The notes beneath the pieces were generated by a model, which saw only the letters and a program-made list of their open reading frames with translations, searched no databases and was not told the DNA's origin. A DNA stretch of 53,727 nucleotides from Desulfobacteraceae bacterium (GTDB taxonomy: Bacteria > Desulfobacterota > Desulfobacteria > Desulfobacterales > Desulfococcaceae), in the NCBI GenBank assembly GCA_011390755.1, contig JAABRU010000023.1, positions 1-53,727 of the forward strand. Reading direction: 5' to 3'. Numbering within the stretch: the stretch's first letter is position 1; every line of letters starts with the position of its first letter. The position numbers were made by a program, and so were the translations under genes. Positions 17,601 to 25,967 of the stretch are shown piece by piece.

Positions 17601-19526
17601 GGGAACGGATCCCGCTTCTCCGAATTCGGTAAGCAATGTTCCGTCTTTTTGAAATATCCGGATGCGGTCACGCATGGCATCGGCAAGATAAATATTATCA
17701 TTTTTATCAATTGAAATCCCCAGGCTTTCCGGGTACAGATCTTCACTGATTCCGCCTGTCTCACAGGCCCAATTTTCCATCGGGGTTCCGTCTGCTGTAA
17801 ATTTCTGAATACAGAAATCATTGCAGTCCGTCACATACACAAAACCTTCACTGTCCACCGCAATATCTTTCAGGCAGATGTTTTTTGTTCCTCTTTCCAT
17901 TTCCCAATGGTTTTTCGGATTCCCCTCTGTATCGTATTTTTGTATTTGGAATCCCGTATTTTCCGGCAGAACATCGTTCAAAGCTGATTCGCCTGATCTT
18001 CTGTTTGCCAGCAGACCGTCCAGGCCCGCATTTTCAAACAGTTTCAGAATCTGATCTGTTTGTTCAAATAAGACTGTTTCATAACTATCTGTCTGCTCAC
18101 TGGTTTCTGACGACGGATTGTTATAGCCCCAAAACCAGCCCAGGCCCACGGATGTAATATATTCGGCCAGCCCGATGACTGCATAAGAATCATATTTTTC
18201 TTTTAGGAAAGCAGATTCGGTTACATACACAGTCCCATTGTCATCAACGGTAATGCCGCCCGGAAAATTACCTGACCATTTGAGAATAAAATTACCGTCC
18301 GAATCAAATTTCTGCACACGGTTGTTATAGGTATCACAGATATATACAAAACCCTTATTATCAACCGCTATGCCTTCCGGATAGGAGAATTGACCATTAT
18401 CCGTCCCCTCGCTTCCCCATTGCTTCACAAAAATTCCGTCCATTAAAAACTTTTGCACACGGTGATTGTTTCTGTCCAATACATAAATAAATTCGTCTTT
18501 TTGGGCCATGCTGTAGGGCCGGTTAAATTTTCCATCGGAACTGCCCGAACTTCCCCATTCGGCTATATAGTCCCCATCCCGCGTAAATTTCTGAAAACGG
18601 TAATTATTCAGATCCGCCACATACAAAAATCCCTCAGCATCCAGTGCCAAACCTGCGGGACTCCGGAACTGACCGCCTGCATTGCCCTCCTCGCCCCATT
18701 GAAGCACCTGCGTACCGTCCGCTTTGAATTTATGAATAATATTATCTGCAATTTCTGAAACATATATAAAATTATCCCTGTCTGCAACAATACTCTGGGG
18801 ACTCATTAATCGGGTATCATTGCTTCCGGGCAGTACCAAAATGCTTCCCCATTTGTATATAAAATTCCCCTCGGCATCAAATTTCTGAATACGGTAATTT
18901 CCCGGATCAACCACATACACATATCCCTCATTATCCACAGTGATTCCGGCAGGTGTGATAAACTGTCCGTTTCCGCTTCCCTCACTTCCCCATTTGGAAA
19001 CAAATTTCCCCTCAGAGGTAAGTTTCTGAACCCGGTGATTTTTTTGTTCTGTCACATAAAGACAGTCTTTCTCATCAATGGCAAGCTGAAAAGGCGTATC
19101 AAACTCTCCGTCCCCTGTCCCATGACTTCCCCATGCAGCAAGAAAAACCCCGTTTTTATCAAATTTCTGAATGCGGTGGTTTCCGGCATCTGCCACATAG
19201 ACAGTTCCGTCCTTATCAATGACAATACCTTCCGGGTCAGAAAACTGCCCGTTCTCACTTCCGTATTTTCCCCAATAGGTCAGCAGGTTCCAGTCGGATG
19301 TAAATTTCTGCACACGGTTATGGAAGGCATCAGTTATGTAGATATAACCGTCCTTATCAATGGCAATATTTCCGGCCAGTTTAAAATACCAGGGCTGCTG
19401 CAAGGTGGGCCACATACGTTCAAAACGGTAGCTTTCTGCTGCCAAAGCATTGGCAGTAAGCAGAAGATGAAAGATGAAAAAAAGGGTGATGAACTTTGCC
19501 AAAGGGGATGAATTTTTATTTCTCAT
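14616..19526 (-). CDS. Secreted NHL-repeat protein with two caspase-like domains and dockerin tail
   Basis: 1636 residues: signal peptide (about 1-29, ending ANALAA), some ten NHL beta-propeller repeats (to about 660), then two related clan-CD (C13/caspase-like) domains. The first (about 680-900) has His772 in YLIDHG and Cys814 in YDACKSGS. In the second (about 1010-1230) the same places hold Thr1111 (MIGTGQ) and Gly1152 (YDAGSSG), so it is probably inactive. A PPC-like domain follows (about 1380-1480). A dockerin-like tail ends the protein, with GLGDAIIALQVLAG and KIGLTDAVFVLQKVAGLR. A good AAGGAGT site precedes the start. Inferred role: extracellular sensor-protease docked to a cohesin partner, perhaps the protein at 25968-26810. 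Confidence 0.87.
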   Translation of the reverse strand: MRNKNSSPLAKFITLFFIFHLLLTANALAAESYRFERMWPTLQQPWYFKLAGNIAIDKDGYIYITDAFHNRVQKFTSDWNLLTYWGKYGSENGQFSDPEGIVIDKDGTVYVADAGNHRIQKFDKNGVFLAAWGSHGTGDGEFDTPFQLAIDEKDCLYVTEQKNHRVQKLTSEGKFVSKWGSEGSGNGQFITPAGITVDNEGYVYVVDPGNYRIQKFDAEGNFIYKWGSILVLPGSNDTRLMSPQSIVADRDNFIYVSEIADNIIHKFKADGTQVLQWGEEGNAGGQFRSPAGLALDAEGFLYVADLNNYRFQKFTRDGDYIAEWGSSGSSDGKFNRPYSMAQKDEFIYVLDRNNHRVQKFLMDGIFVKQWGSEGTDNGQFSYPEGIAVDNKGFVYICDTYNNRVQKFDSDGNFILKWSGNFPGGITVDDNGTVYVTESAFLKEKYDSYAVIGLAEYITSVGLGWFWGYNNPSSETSEQTDSYETVLFEQTDQILKLFENAGLDGLLANRRSGESALNDVLPENTGFQIQKYDTEGNPKNHWEMERGTKNICLKDIAVDSEGFVYVTDCNDFCIQKFTADGTPMENWACETGGISEDLYPESLGISIDKNDNIYLADAMRDRIRIFQKDGTLLTEFGEAGSVPGAFGSPHDLFVSLEGKLYVSDANNRIQIFRKGLPTDKVMKSVIIAGGGPYEDNFLWEDTQMCANFAYRTLAYQGFTKESIYYLTSDTTLDLDSNGEADDVDGDALNTNLKYAITQWAKDADSLVIYLIDHGRPDEFVMSASENLAVSQLAEWLNILQTQSQCNEIIFVYDACKSGSFLAPLTMAPEGKKRIIITSTSPDEEAQFVTQGSVSFSNYFWTHIFNGLDIKNAFPLAEEAIGKSFHQHPLLDANGDGQSNKEDYPLTENLYIGNGSKIQGQAPAVESVSARRIGETNSVQISASNVSDEDGITKVWAVIRPPDFSVGLNGKTLLELPSALLQPAENGNYEGIWNGCSIAGTYQIAVYAMDRIGNTSIPRITEVTIDNPMRRKAVIVAGGLETDGLWKVIEKNTNLSYEALRFQGYSDDDIYFLSPVTFSTGVDVAPTLDNIDFALGKWIAQDTQDLVMYMIGTGQDGQLKLNAEESLSAAVLKTKLDTVQDHIPGKVTVIYDAGSSGAFVSALVPREGKQRILISSAARNEPAVFLMDGSICFSRFFWRYILNGANTEDAFKWAKTNIRHLGQFYNAGQIPQLDDNGNGIGNEKTDGAAARYYKIGLGIMLADGIRPAIKELPSEIVLKGETSADIWADVTAAYGVESVHAFLVSPEDQSRSSSSTVTNLSSSEMTLQQDIRYQGQVSGFDRAGTYRAVVYATDAKGELSAPGEILIRQTLGPDIYEDDDSIADAKVIVLSRPQLQYHNFDKAGDEDYVKFYGLAGQTYRIEAQIEVQNPEADCDIMIDILDATGNSVLDEPWDEETGDESFPWPCQQNGIYYVKFYNYNSDLYGQNTGYYAGVILTVAPDRTQVYIPIEDVSGNPVTDAVVQNQGNVTGISEPVTGNAEVWLSQNQNHSISVSHTDFNTLITKMFTVGTNSFTLPTVTLSRTGDVSRDADVGLGDAIIALQVLAGMPVTADKSAALENEKIGLTDAVFVLQKVAGLR

Positions 19527-19572
19527 TTTCTGACTCCTTAATGTATTTTGGGGGAATAACCCAGTCGGATGT

Positions 19573-19641
19573 TCAGGGCTTTTTCAGCACTTTGTCATGC
19601 GGACCGATACGGCGCAGTATGTATAAATCATCATGTTTCAT
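19573..19641 (-). pseudogene. 22-codon relic, possibly toxin C-terminus
   Basis: The ATG overlaps the stop of the antitoxin-like gene (ATGA), the usual coupling of antitoxin to toxin. The frame encodes only MKHDDLYILRRIGPHDKVLK plus two residues before TGA. It reads like the last strand of a RelE/ParE-type toxin, but most of such a protein is missing. It may be a relic of a deleted toxin or a real micropeptide. Confidence 0.35.
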
Positions 19642-19892
19642 TTTTCCAAATCCGCAATAAAGTCTTCAACCGTATCGAATATTTCGGTTTTACCGGAAAA
19701 AATTTCATCGTAGGCTTCTTCTTCTGCTTTTTTCCAATCAAAGTTCATAAAATACGGAGGTCGCTTCAAGGCATAGTCAATCAGATCAACAACAGATTCT
19801 TCAATACTCTGTTTACGACTGATTTTTTTATATTTTTCTATTTCTTTCACCATTTCATCCGATAAACTGATTTTCAATACACAGGTTCCCAT
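19638..19892 (-). CDS. Small ribbon-helix-helix antitoxin-like protein
   Basis: 84 residues. The N-terminal part (KISLSDEMVKEIEKYKK, then ESVVDLIDYAL) fits a ribbon-helix-helix DNA-binding fold: a short strand, then two helices. The acidic C-terminal part (DWKKAEEEAYDEIF, VEDFIADLEK) is what antitoxins use to clamp a toxin. GGGAG lies seven bases before the start. The following frame overlaps its stop but is only 22 codons long, so the partner toxin seems lost. A CACAGAG-type repeat (19919-19993) lies upstream. The fold assignment is from pattern only. Confidence 0.6.
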   Translation of the reverse strand: MGTCVLKISLSDEMVKEIEKYKKISRKQSIEESVVDLIDYALKRPPYFMNFDWKKAEEEAYDEIFSGKTEIFDTVEDFIADLEK

Positions 19893-19918
19893 GTTTTTTC
19901 TCCCTTTATCATATCTTT

Positions 19919-19993
19919 TACCACAGAAACACAGAGAAAAAAATCTTAAAAACCTCTGTGCCCCTCTGTGCCTTCTCCGTGTCCTCTGTGTTT
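19919..19993. repeat. CACAGAG-family palindromic repeat
   Basis: ACCACAGAAACACAGAG is followed about 30 bp later by CCTCTGTGCCCCTCTGTG and GTGTCCTCTGTG, giving a long imperfect hairpin. It lies between the metalloprotease stop (19992) and the antitoxin-like gene. It could serve as a bidirectional stop, but this is not shown by a T tract. Confidence 0.65.
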
Positions 19994-21779
19994 AAAAAAA
20001 AATTATTCTTCCAATCTGTTCTTCTTTGACATCCGCTGCAAATTTTTCATACACCCATGTTTCCCCTCCCGAAGGATTGGGATAGACAAACTGCGGACTG
20101 CCGTATTTTTTTCTGAATTCATTCATATCCCTGTCCGGTTTTATCCCGCACTCCGCAAACATCACCACATCCTCCAATGCCAGCACCCGGATATCTTTTC
20201 CTTCATAATAATTCCCGCTGCTGTATTCGGTTTCAACAGCATACATTTCAAATCCCTTTACCTGCTGATCCATGCCGCTTTCAAAATCCGCTTTTTTTAT
20301 CGGCAGGGGAATTTCAAATTCTTCCGGAAAAGGGCTGTTCTTTGCCGCAGAAGTGATTTTCAGATGTTCCCGGATGATTTCCGTATAAATATCACGGATA
20401 CCGCTGTCCGCATACTGTTTCCAGTATTTTTCAGCCGCCTGTTTTTTCCCCTGCCGGAAGAATATCCGCCCGGTATTGTAAAGGGCATTGCTGTATCCGC
20501 CTTCTGACGGCAATATATTTCTCAATATCTGAAGGGCCTGCTCCGCTGCATCCATGCCCATATCCAATGCAATATAATAATTTGCAATGGCCTGATTATT
20601 CAGAACATGCGGATGATTTCCCTCTGTCCGGGAGGCATCTTTCAGAGCTTTCATGGCCCCGTGAAAATCGCCTTTGACAATGAGGGCAGAGGACAGGTTC
20701 ACACGGGCCGGGAGATAGAGGGTATCTTTTTTACACGCTTCTTCAAAATAATTTACGGCTTTCCGGATATTATTGTCAAAAGCCTCTTCCGCAGCCTCCC
20801 GTCCCCGGAAATGACGCGCACGGGTATCGGTATCCAGAATGGCGGACAATTTAAATTCATATGCCCGGTCTTTGTCATATTCTGCCAGGGACTCCAGGGC
20901 TTTCTGATAATAAATCAGTCCCATATTATTATATACTTCCCGGCAGGGGAATTTTTTCATAAAGGTATTGAAAAAATCCAGCGCATCCTCCTTTTTCCCA
21001 ATCTGAAACAGCCGCACTCCGAGTTCAAATATGGCAATATCCTTTTTCACATCATTCATATAGGAAAGGAGAAATGCGGCCCGCTGTTTTGGTGCGGGAT
21101 GGTCTGCATCGGAATACACGGCCGCTTTGCTGATCTGCTTCACCCATTCCTGAAAGAAATTTTTCCCTTTTTCATTCACAATGTGTTTGGGATCAAATCC
21201 CGCCATCGCAGCGTAGAGCAGACCGTAGGCATCGGCCTGTAATTCTTTTTTTCTGCGGATGTCCTTTGCCAATGCACTGTCCGAAGAATCCCCGGTGCGG
21301 GCCAGCAGGGCCTGAATTTCTTTTAATGCTGTATCACGGGAAGCGGAACGCTGCAGGGTTTCAAAAGCCGCCCACTGCCAGAAATCATCATTGGCCAGGT
21401 GCGCCATTTCATGCCCCAGAATAAAAGCCAGCCGGGCATCCCCGGTATCTGTATCCGTATCCTGATAGCAGATTTCCAGTCCCTTCTGGGTGAGAACAAT
21501 GCTTCCGTCTGCCAAAGACATGACCCAGGGATCATCGGCCTCCCGGATCATCAGCAGTTCGGGCGGACGGTTGGCGCGTTTATCGGCAGCGGCCATCACC
21601 TGCCGGAATACGGAAAGGGCACGGGGAACCAGGGGAGTATCCGATTCCGACAGACTGCCGTATTTCCCCATCAACCAGCGGATATGCTTTTTCTGCTCTT
21701 TCAGCATATCCGCGGATGCCGGGGAAAGCAGAAAAAATAACACAGAAAAACATATTGAAATAATACAAAATTTCTTCAT
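19992..21779 (-). CDS. Secreted M48-family metalloprotease with TPR region (BepA-like)
   Basis: 595 residues. A signal peptide (to about residue 23, SPASA) targets it to the periplasm. Zinc motif HEMAH at 123-127, with the third ligand likely in KELQADAYG, defines an M48 peptidase. The region from about 240 to 480 is built of TPR-like helical repeats, as in BepA/YfgC-type proteases that check outer-membrane protein assembly. A C-terminal ~110 residues after the TPRs has no family I recognise. The start has CAGGA eight bases upstream. It is transcribed divergently from the dockerin-like gene at 21894, across a palindrome. In this setting it could mature or quality-control the large exported proteins nearby. 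Confidence 0.87.
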   Translation of the reverse strand: MKKFCIISICFSVLFFLLSPASADMLKEQKKHIRWLMGKYGSLSESDTPLVPRALSVFRQVMAAADKRANRPPELLMIREADDPWVMSLADGSIVLTQKGLEICYQDTDTDTGDARLAFILGHEMAHLANDDFWQWAAFETLQRSASRDTALKEIQALLARTGDSSDSALAKDIRRKKELQADAYGLLYAAMAGFDPKHIVNEKGKNFFQEWVKQISKAAVYSDADHPAPKQRAAFLLSYMNDVKKDIAIFELGVRLFQIGKKEDALDFFNTFMKKFPCREVYNNMGLIYYQKALESLAEYDKDRAYEFKLSAILDTDTRARHFRGREAAEEAFDNNIRKAVNYFEEACKKDTLYLPARVNLSSALIVKGDFHGAMKALKDASRTEGNHPHVLNNQAIANYYIALDMGMDAAEQALQILRNILPSEGGYSNALYNTGRIFFRQGKKQAAEKYWKQYADSGIRDIYTEIIREHLKITSAAKNSPFPEEFEIPLPIKKADFESGMDQQVKGFEMYAVETEYSSGNYYEGKDIRVLALEDVVMFAECGIKPDRDMNEFRKKYGSPQFVYPNPSGGETWVYEKFAADVKEEQIGRIIFF

Positions 21780-21813
21780 CTGCCATTTCCTGAATGATTT
21801 ATTTCAGAAAAAA

Positions 21814-21840
21814 ATGTCCGAAAATATCTTTTTCGGACAT
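21814..21840. promoter_or_regulatory. Perfect 11-bp palindrome in a divergent promoter region
   Basis: ATGTCCGAAAA (21814-21824) and its complement (21830-21840) flank a 5-bp loop, between divergent starts at 21779 and 21894. On the minus strand the stem is followed by seven T residues, so it could also be an attenuator before the metalloprotease gene. A degenerate copy lies in another divergent gap at 37463-37487. Confidence 0.55.
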
Positions 21841-21893
21841 CTTATACAGACAGGGAGAACTTATGCAATAAAAATTTGAAGAAAGGTGTAGAT

Positions 21894-22544
21894 ATGAGAT
21901 TATTATTACATTTTGTTTATGCTGCTGTCATTGTCCTGCTATCGTCTCAACCCGGATGGGCAGTGACGGAATCTGACCTGCGGGATGCGATTCTGGAAAA
22001 AACTCCGGCTGCTGCAGAGATGGACGTAAATGGCGACGGCAGGGTGGATGTGGCGGATCTGGTGCGACTGCTGAAGGGCAGTTCCCTGACCTGCAACAGT
22101 CTGATTGGGGAGCATATCGGAACATTTTACAGGGAAGGCGGAGAACTGATCCGGGGAAGAAATTCCACAGGCGGTCAGATTTCCTTTGCACTGAAAATAA
22201 CAGATGATTCTCCCCTGACTGCTGAAATTGATAATCTTCCCGATAGTGTATTGGGACATTATTCCCTCTATTTTCCTGCGGAAAAAATTCCGGTCACAGT
22301 TCATCAGCCCAATGAGAACAGTCTGGAATTTGAATTTTCTTTTACCACTGCATCGTCCGAACTTTCACCTGATACACCCCTGAACCGCCATATGAAATTC
22401 AGCGGCAGTTTCACAGATGAAAACAGGCGGATTCTGTCCGGAACCTATCAGGAGTCTGTCTCCGGTTTCATGGATAATCAGGGAAAAGAGATTCCGGTCA
22501 ATTTTAATGGCAGTTTTACAATGGTTCTGGAGTGCGCGGAGTAA
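21894..22544 (+). CDS. Secreted protein with N-terminal dockerin-like/EF-hand motif
   Basis: 216 residues with a signal peptide (MRLLLHFVYAAVIVLLSS, cleaved after GWA). Right behind it comes a calcium-loop motif of dockerin type, DVNGDGRVDVADLVRLLKG. The remaining ~160 residues are predicted beta-rich and I do not recognise them. I chose the ATG at 21894 because AAAGGTG lies just upstream; an in-frame TTG at 21876 lacks a site. It opens a run of six exported proteins on the plus strand and is followed after 68 bp by the TcA-like gene. Inferred role: small accessory surface protein. Confidence 0.65.
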   Translation: MRLLLHFVYAAVIVLLSSQPGWAVTESDLRDAILEKTPAAAEMDVNGDGRVDVADLVRLLKGSSLTCNSLIGEHIGTFYREGGELIRGRNSTGGQISFALKITDDSPLTAEIDNLPDSVLGHYSLYFPAEKIPVTVHQPNENSLEFEFSFTTASSELSPDTPLNRHMKFSGSFTDENRRILSGTYQESVSGFMDNQGKEIPVNFNGSFTMVLECAE

Positions 22545-22612
22545 AAAACCGGAGATTCTTTTGCAGGTGTATCAGAATTTCTGATTTATTGAAAGCCGAA
22601 AGGAGAATAATC

Positions 22613-25600
22613 ATGCAGAAAATTTTCAGATATGTCTTTCATCTGTTCAGAATTGTTCCGGCCGGAATTGTTCTGGCAGTTTTGCTGATGTCCGGAATCA
22701 GTCAGGCGGAAAACCTTGAGGATGTGATTTTTATTCAGGGCGAGTTTGACAATGCCTCATACAAAAACGCGTGTGTCTTTTTCAGCGGAAATGCCGATTC
22801 ATCCGCGACTGCCCCCAAAAACGGTGTTTCCTTTTTACAGCAGTCCTCCATCGGATCTCCCATGCCTGCCACAATGGGCTGGGTGGTTCCGAATGCGGCC
22901 GGACTGCCTGATGCACCGAAAAATGCGGCAGAGCAGTTGGTAAAAGACGGATACGCTTATATTGAGGATATGAAAACTGTTTTCAACAGTTATTTTCAGA
23001 ATGATTCGCCTTTACAACCGGATCAGATTTATCTGGCCTTTGACTGGTTTACCAACGGTATCATGAACAACGGAGGCATGGGACAGATAGAAATCAACGG
23101 AGAATTGTATGATGCGGATATGCTGTTTGATGAAAACAGCGCGTTTAACGCAAAAAAATATCTTTTCACTGCATTCCATATGAATCCCTGGCTGACATTT
23201 CCGGTGGATAATGTGCAGGTGGATCTGCGCTATCTGCTGCTGGATATTCCCTATTTTCAGTGCGCCGCCCTGCTCATGCAGGGAAATCTGGCATTGGAGC
23301 GGGCCTTTTATGTCCGTTTTTTCGAGGAACTGCGTTCTTATGCATCCGCCCCTGTCATCAATGATGAACTGAAAAATCTGGGATGGAATGTTGCTGCGGA
23401 TCTGTTTGATGACACAGATGAAGAGGGAGCCTGGAAATATTTTGAAGAAGCCTCCCGTGTCTGGCTGAATGTTTTTTCCAGCCCGATTCAGCGAACTTAT
23501 CTGCTGGAATTTGCCCCGCTCAGAACACTGGATTACCGGGATCACCCGGCTTTTAAAGATACGGTCCCTCCCTTCGGTTTACCCCCTGATGCGGACTGGC
23601 CCCCCACGGTTTACGAAGGATATAAAGATGTTGCTTCCATGCTCACGGCACTTTCCCAGCGCGCACGAGTGGTTCAGGAGACAGCTTCCCGCTTGGTGCT
23701 GAAGCTGGAAAGAAATCAGGCCGCCGGGCTGGTGGAAAAATATGTGCAGCAGTTCGCTTTGGAGGAAAGCGTGATTATGAGCATGTTTTTTCCCAACGGC
23801 CTGCCGGAGGATCATGAAAGCAAATATCCGGGCCTGGCTGAATCTTTTCTGGAATTGCGGGATGTCATTTCCCAGTTGGAGCAGCTTCGGAATGCCGCAG
23901 TCAACCCGCGGCTCAATGCACTGGGATTTGATAAGGACGTGCTGTTTATCCGCAGTGTGGAACCCGGCAGCACGGAACGGACCATGTACACCTTCAACTG
24001 GCTGAAAGACCAGCTTCTTGCAAACGGAATCAATCCCATCGGCGCATTGGGAAATTCTTACGAAGACGATGCAGTCGCTAAAAATGCCCGTAAGAATTTT
24101 GATCTGAAAGCCACCACTTATCTTTCAGAATTTGACCGGATCGAAGATGAATATAATCTGCAACTGATTTCCCTGTGCGGACATGATCCCAATGATCCCT
24201 ATGCCCCCAATTTGGAAAACCCCATCACCGGCGGCGGGCTTTTGCAGCAGCAGAATGAAAATGTGCAAATTGCCCTGAACGGCATTGAACGGGTAACGCG
24301 GCTGATGGAAAATGTGCGAACCCGGATAGAGATTGAGCAGGATCGGATGGAGCAGTTGAAGCTTGTATCGGATAAACGGATAAATATCATCTATAAAACC
24401 GGGAGTAAAACAGCGCAGTTGCAAAAGGAAATTGCGGATATTCAGGCGGCGATGGAATTGGCAAAAGGAGCAGGTTCTGGTGTTGGGGGTTGGCTATCTT
24501 GGGGGGCGAGTGTTGCCAGTTCAGCAGCGATGGCTCAGATGCAGAGAGAAATCGGGAAAAAACAGGTTGCCATCACCAAATTACAGACGGAAAAAGAAGC
24601 CAGATTCGAATACCTGAATCAGGAAGCCGCAGGCATAGATTCGGCAGCCCAGATTAAAATCATGTTCCTGGAACTCCGGACACTGGAAATTGACATGTAT
24701 GACGCGCAGATCCGTTATACCCAGGAAATCAACCGTCTGGCCCAGATGTATAATGAAATCGAGAACAAGGTCATGCGCCGGGATCGTGCTTTGGAACGGA
24801 TGACCCGCCGCTCTTTTGCTGATCCCACCTACCGCATTGAAGCCACCAGCGCGGCCCTTACAGCAGAAGACAGCTTCCGCACCGCACAGCGATGGGTCTA
24901 TTTTATGGCAAAGGCACTGGCCTACAAATGGCCCCTGAAAGAATCTGATCCCAATATTGCTCTTATTCTCCAGGAAGTTCTCCAGGCCCGCACTGCGGAA
25001 AAACTTAAATCCCTCGTGGATCAGATGCGGAATTATGACACAAGCAACCAGGGAAATCCCGGATCTTCCTATTTTTACTGGAATTATTCACTGCGAAAGG
25101 ACTATCTGGGCATGACATTTGACAAAGCGGATATGGGAGGGAACACCCTTAGTCCTTTTGATCAGTTTCGGGAATACCTGAAGGATCTGAAAAATATGCC
25201 GGAAAATATAAAACTGGTGGACGGCAAAGAATATCTGGCAATCCCTTTTTCCACAGTGACATTCAATATTGCGGATGATTCCGCTGTTACTGCCAATTTG
25301 CCGGACAGCGAAGGGAATAACCGTTTTGCCTCTGCCACACCCATATTCCAGACCGGACTTTGGGACAGCAAAATTGACTGGGTGCAAATCAGTTTTGTGG
25401 GGAATAATATTTATCCGGCCAATTCCCAGTCCATGGAAACCTTTCTATGGTACGGAGGTTCCACTTTTGTCCGCACAAGGGACTCTTTTGTCTCTTCCTC
25501 TGATCCGGAAGTATCTCTTGATTTTATCGCGTATTCCAATCCGGCCTACAGTTTTTCCTATCAGACAAGAGGCTTTGGGTGGAAGGCCATGGAATATATC

Positions 25601-25825
25601 AAACAGAAAATGACCGCCAAACTGGTCAGTGATCCCCGCACCATTCCGGATGCTGTATTCAAAAACGAGGCTTTCAGGGAACGGCCTGTGGCCGCAACAG
25701 ACTGGCGACTGCTGATTCCGGTGAATGAGGTCAATATTGAAAATATCCGGGATATTGAAATCAATATTCTGTACACGGCCCGGACAAAGCAGAACAGAAA
25801 ACGGAGTGCTGAGCCTATGGAATAA
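22613..25825 (+). CDS. Sec-exported protein resembling the C-terminal half of Tc-toxin A
   Basis: 1070 residues. Signal peptide (about 1-38, LMSGISQA), then about 500 residues I cannot place. A long helical, coiled-coil-prone part follows (about 560-780), interrupted by a Gly/Ala-rich hydrophobic hairpin (about 617-642, GVGGWLSWGASVASSAAMAQ). The end contains WRLLIPVNEVNIENIRDI and ILYTAR. In TcA subunits a helical shaft with a hydrophobic tip is followed by a TcB-binding domain ending in a very similar WRL...ISDV...YTAR pattern. True TcA proteins are over twice as long and usually lack a Sec signal. The start has GGAG upstream. A TcB/RHS gene lies 3.2 kb downstream on the same strand. Confidence 0.6.
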   Translation: MQKIFRYVFHLFRIVPAGIVLAVLLMSGISQAENLEDVIFIQGEFDNASYKNACVFFSGNADSSATAPKNGVSFLQQSSIGSPMPATMGWVVPNAAGLPDAPKNAAEQLVKDGYAYIEDMKTVFNSYFQNDSPLQPDQIYLAFDWFTNGIMNNGGMGQIEINGELYDADMLFDENSAFNAKKYLFTAFHMNPWLTFPVDNVQVDLRYLLLDIPYFQCAALLMQGNLALERAFYVRFFEELRSYASAPVINDELKNLGWNVAADLFDDTDEEGAWKYFEEASRVWLNVFSSPIQRTYLLEFAPLRTLDYRDHPAFKDTVPPFGLPPDADWPPTVYEGYKDVASMLTALSQRARVVQETASRLVLKLERNQAAGLVEKYVQQFALEESVIMSMFFPNGLPEDHESKYPGLAESFLELRDVISQLEQLRNAAVNPRLNALGFDKDVLFIRSVEPGSTERTMYTFNWLKDQLLANGINPIGALGNSYEDDAVAKNARKNFDLKATTYLSEFDRIEDEYNLQLISLCGHDPNDPYAPNLENPITGGGLLQQQNENVQIALNGIERVTRLMENVRTRIEIEQDRMEQLKLVSDKRINIIYKTGSKTAQLQKEIADIQAAMELAKGAGSGVGGWLSWGASVASSAAMAQMQREIGKKQVAITKLQTEKEARFEYLNQEAAGIDSAAQIKIMFLELRTLEIDMYDAQIRYTQEINRLAQMYNEIENKVMRRDRALERMTRRSFADPTYRIEATSAALTAEDSFRTAQRWVYFMAKALAYKWPLKESDPNIALILQEVLQARTAEKLKSLVDQMRNYDTSNQGNPGSSYFYWNYSLRKDYLGMTFDKADMGGNTLSPFDQFREYLKDLKNMPENIKLVDGKEYLAIPFSTVTFNIADDSAVTANLPDSEGNNRFASATPIFQTGLWDSKIDWVQISFVGNNIYPANSQSMETFLWYGGSTFVRTRDSFVSSSDPEVSLDFIAYSNPAYSFSYQTRGFGWKAMEYIKQKMTAKLVSDPRTIPDAVFKNEAFRERPVAATDWRLLIPVNEVNIENIRDIEINILYTARTKQNRKRSAEPME

Positions 25826-25851
25826 CAGGGTTTATCGGAAATAAAATTGCA

Positions 25852-25922
25852 GGTGCGTTAACGAACTGTAACGCACCGATAAATCAGAATTGCGGTGCGT
25901 TACGGCTATGGCCTAACGCACC
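25852..25922. repeat. Two tandem GGTGCGTTA hairpins
   Basis: GGTGCGTTA/TAACGCACC pairs occur at 25852-25877 (loop of 8) and 25894-25922 (loop of 11, itself able to pair GGC with GCC). They sit between the TcA-like stop and the cohesin gene, looking like a REP-type repeat. They could stabilise the upstream mRNA end or reduce read-through. Confidence 0.75.
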
Positions 25923-25967
25923 CTACGATAAAATATCCAATAACATCAATTGCAAAGGAGCATATTT

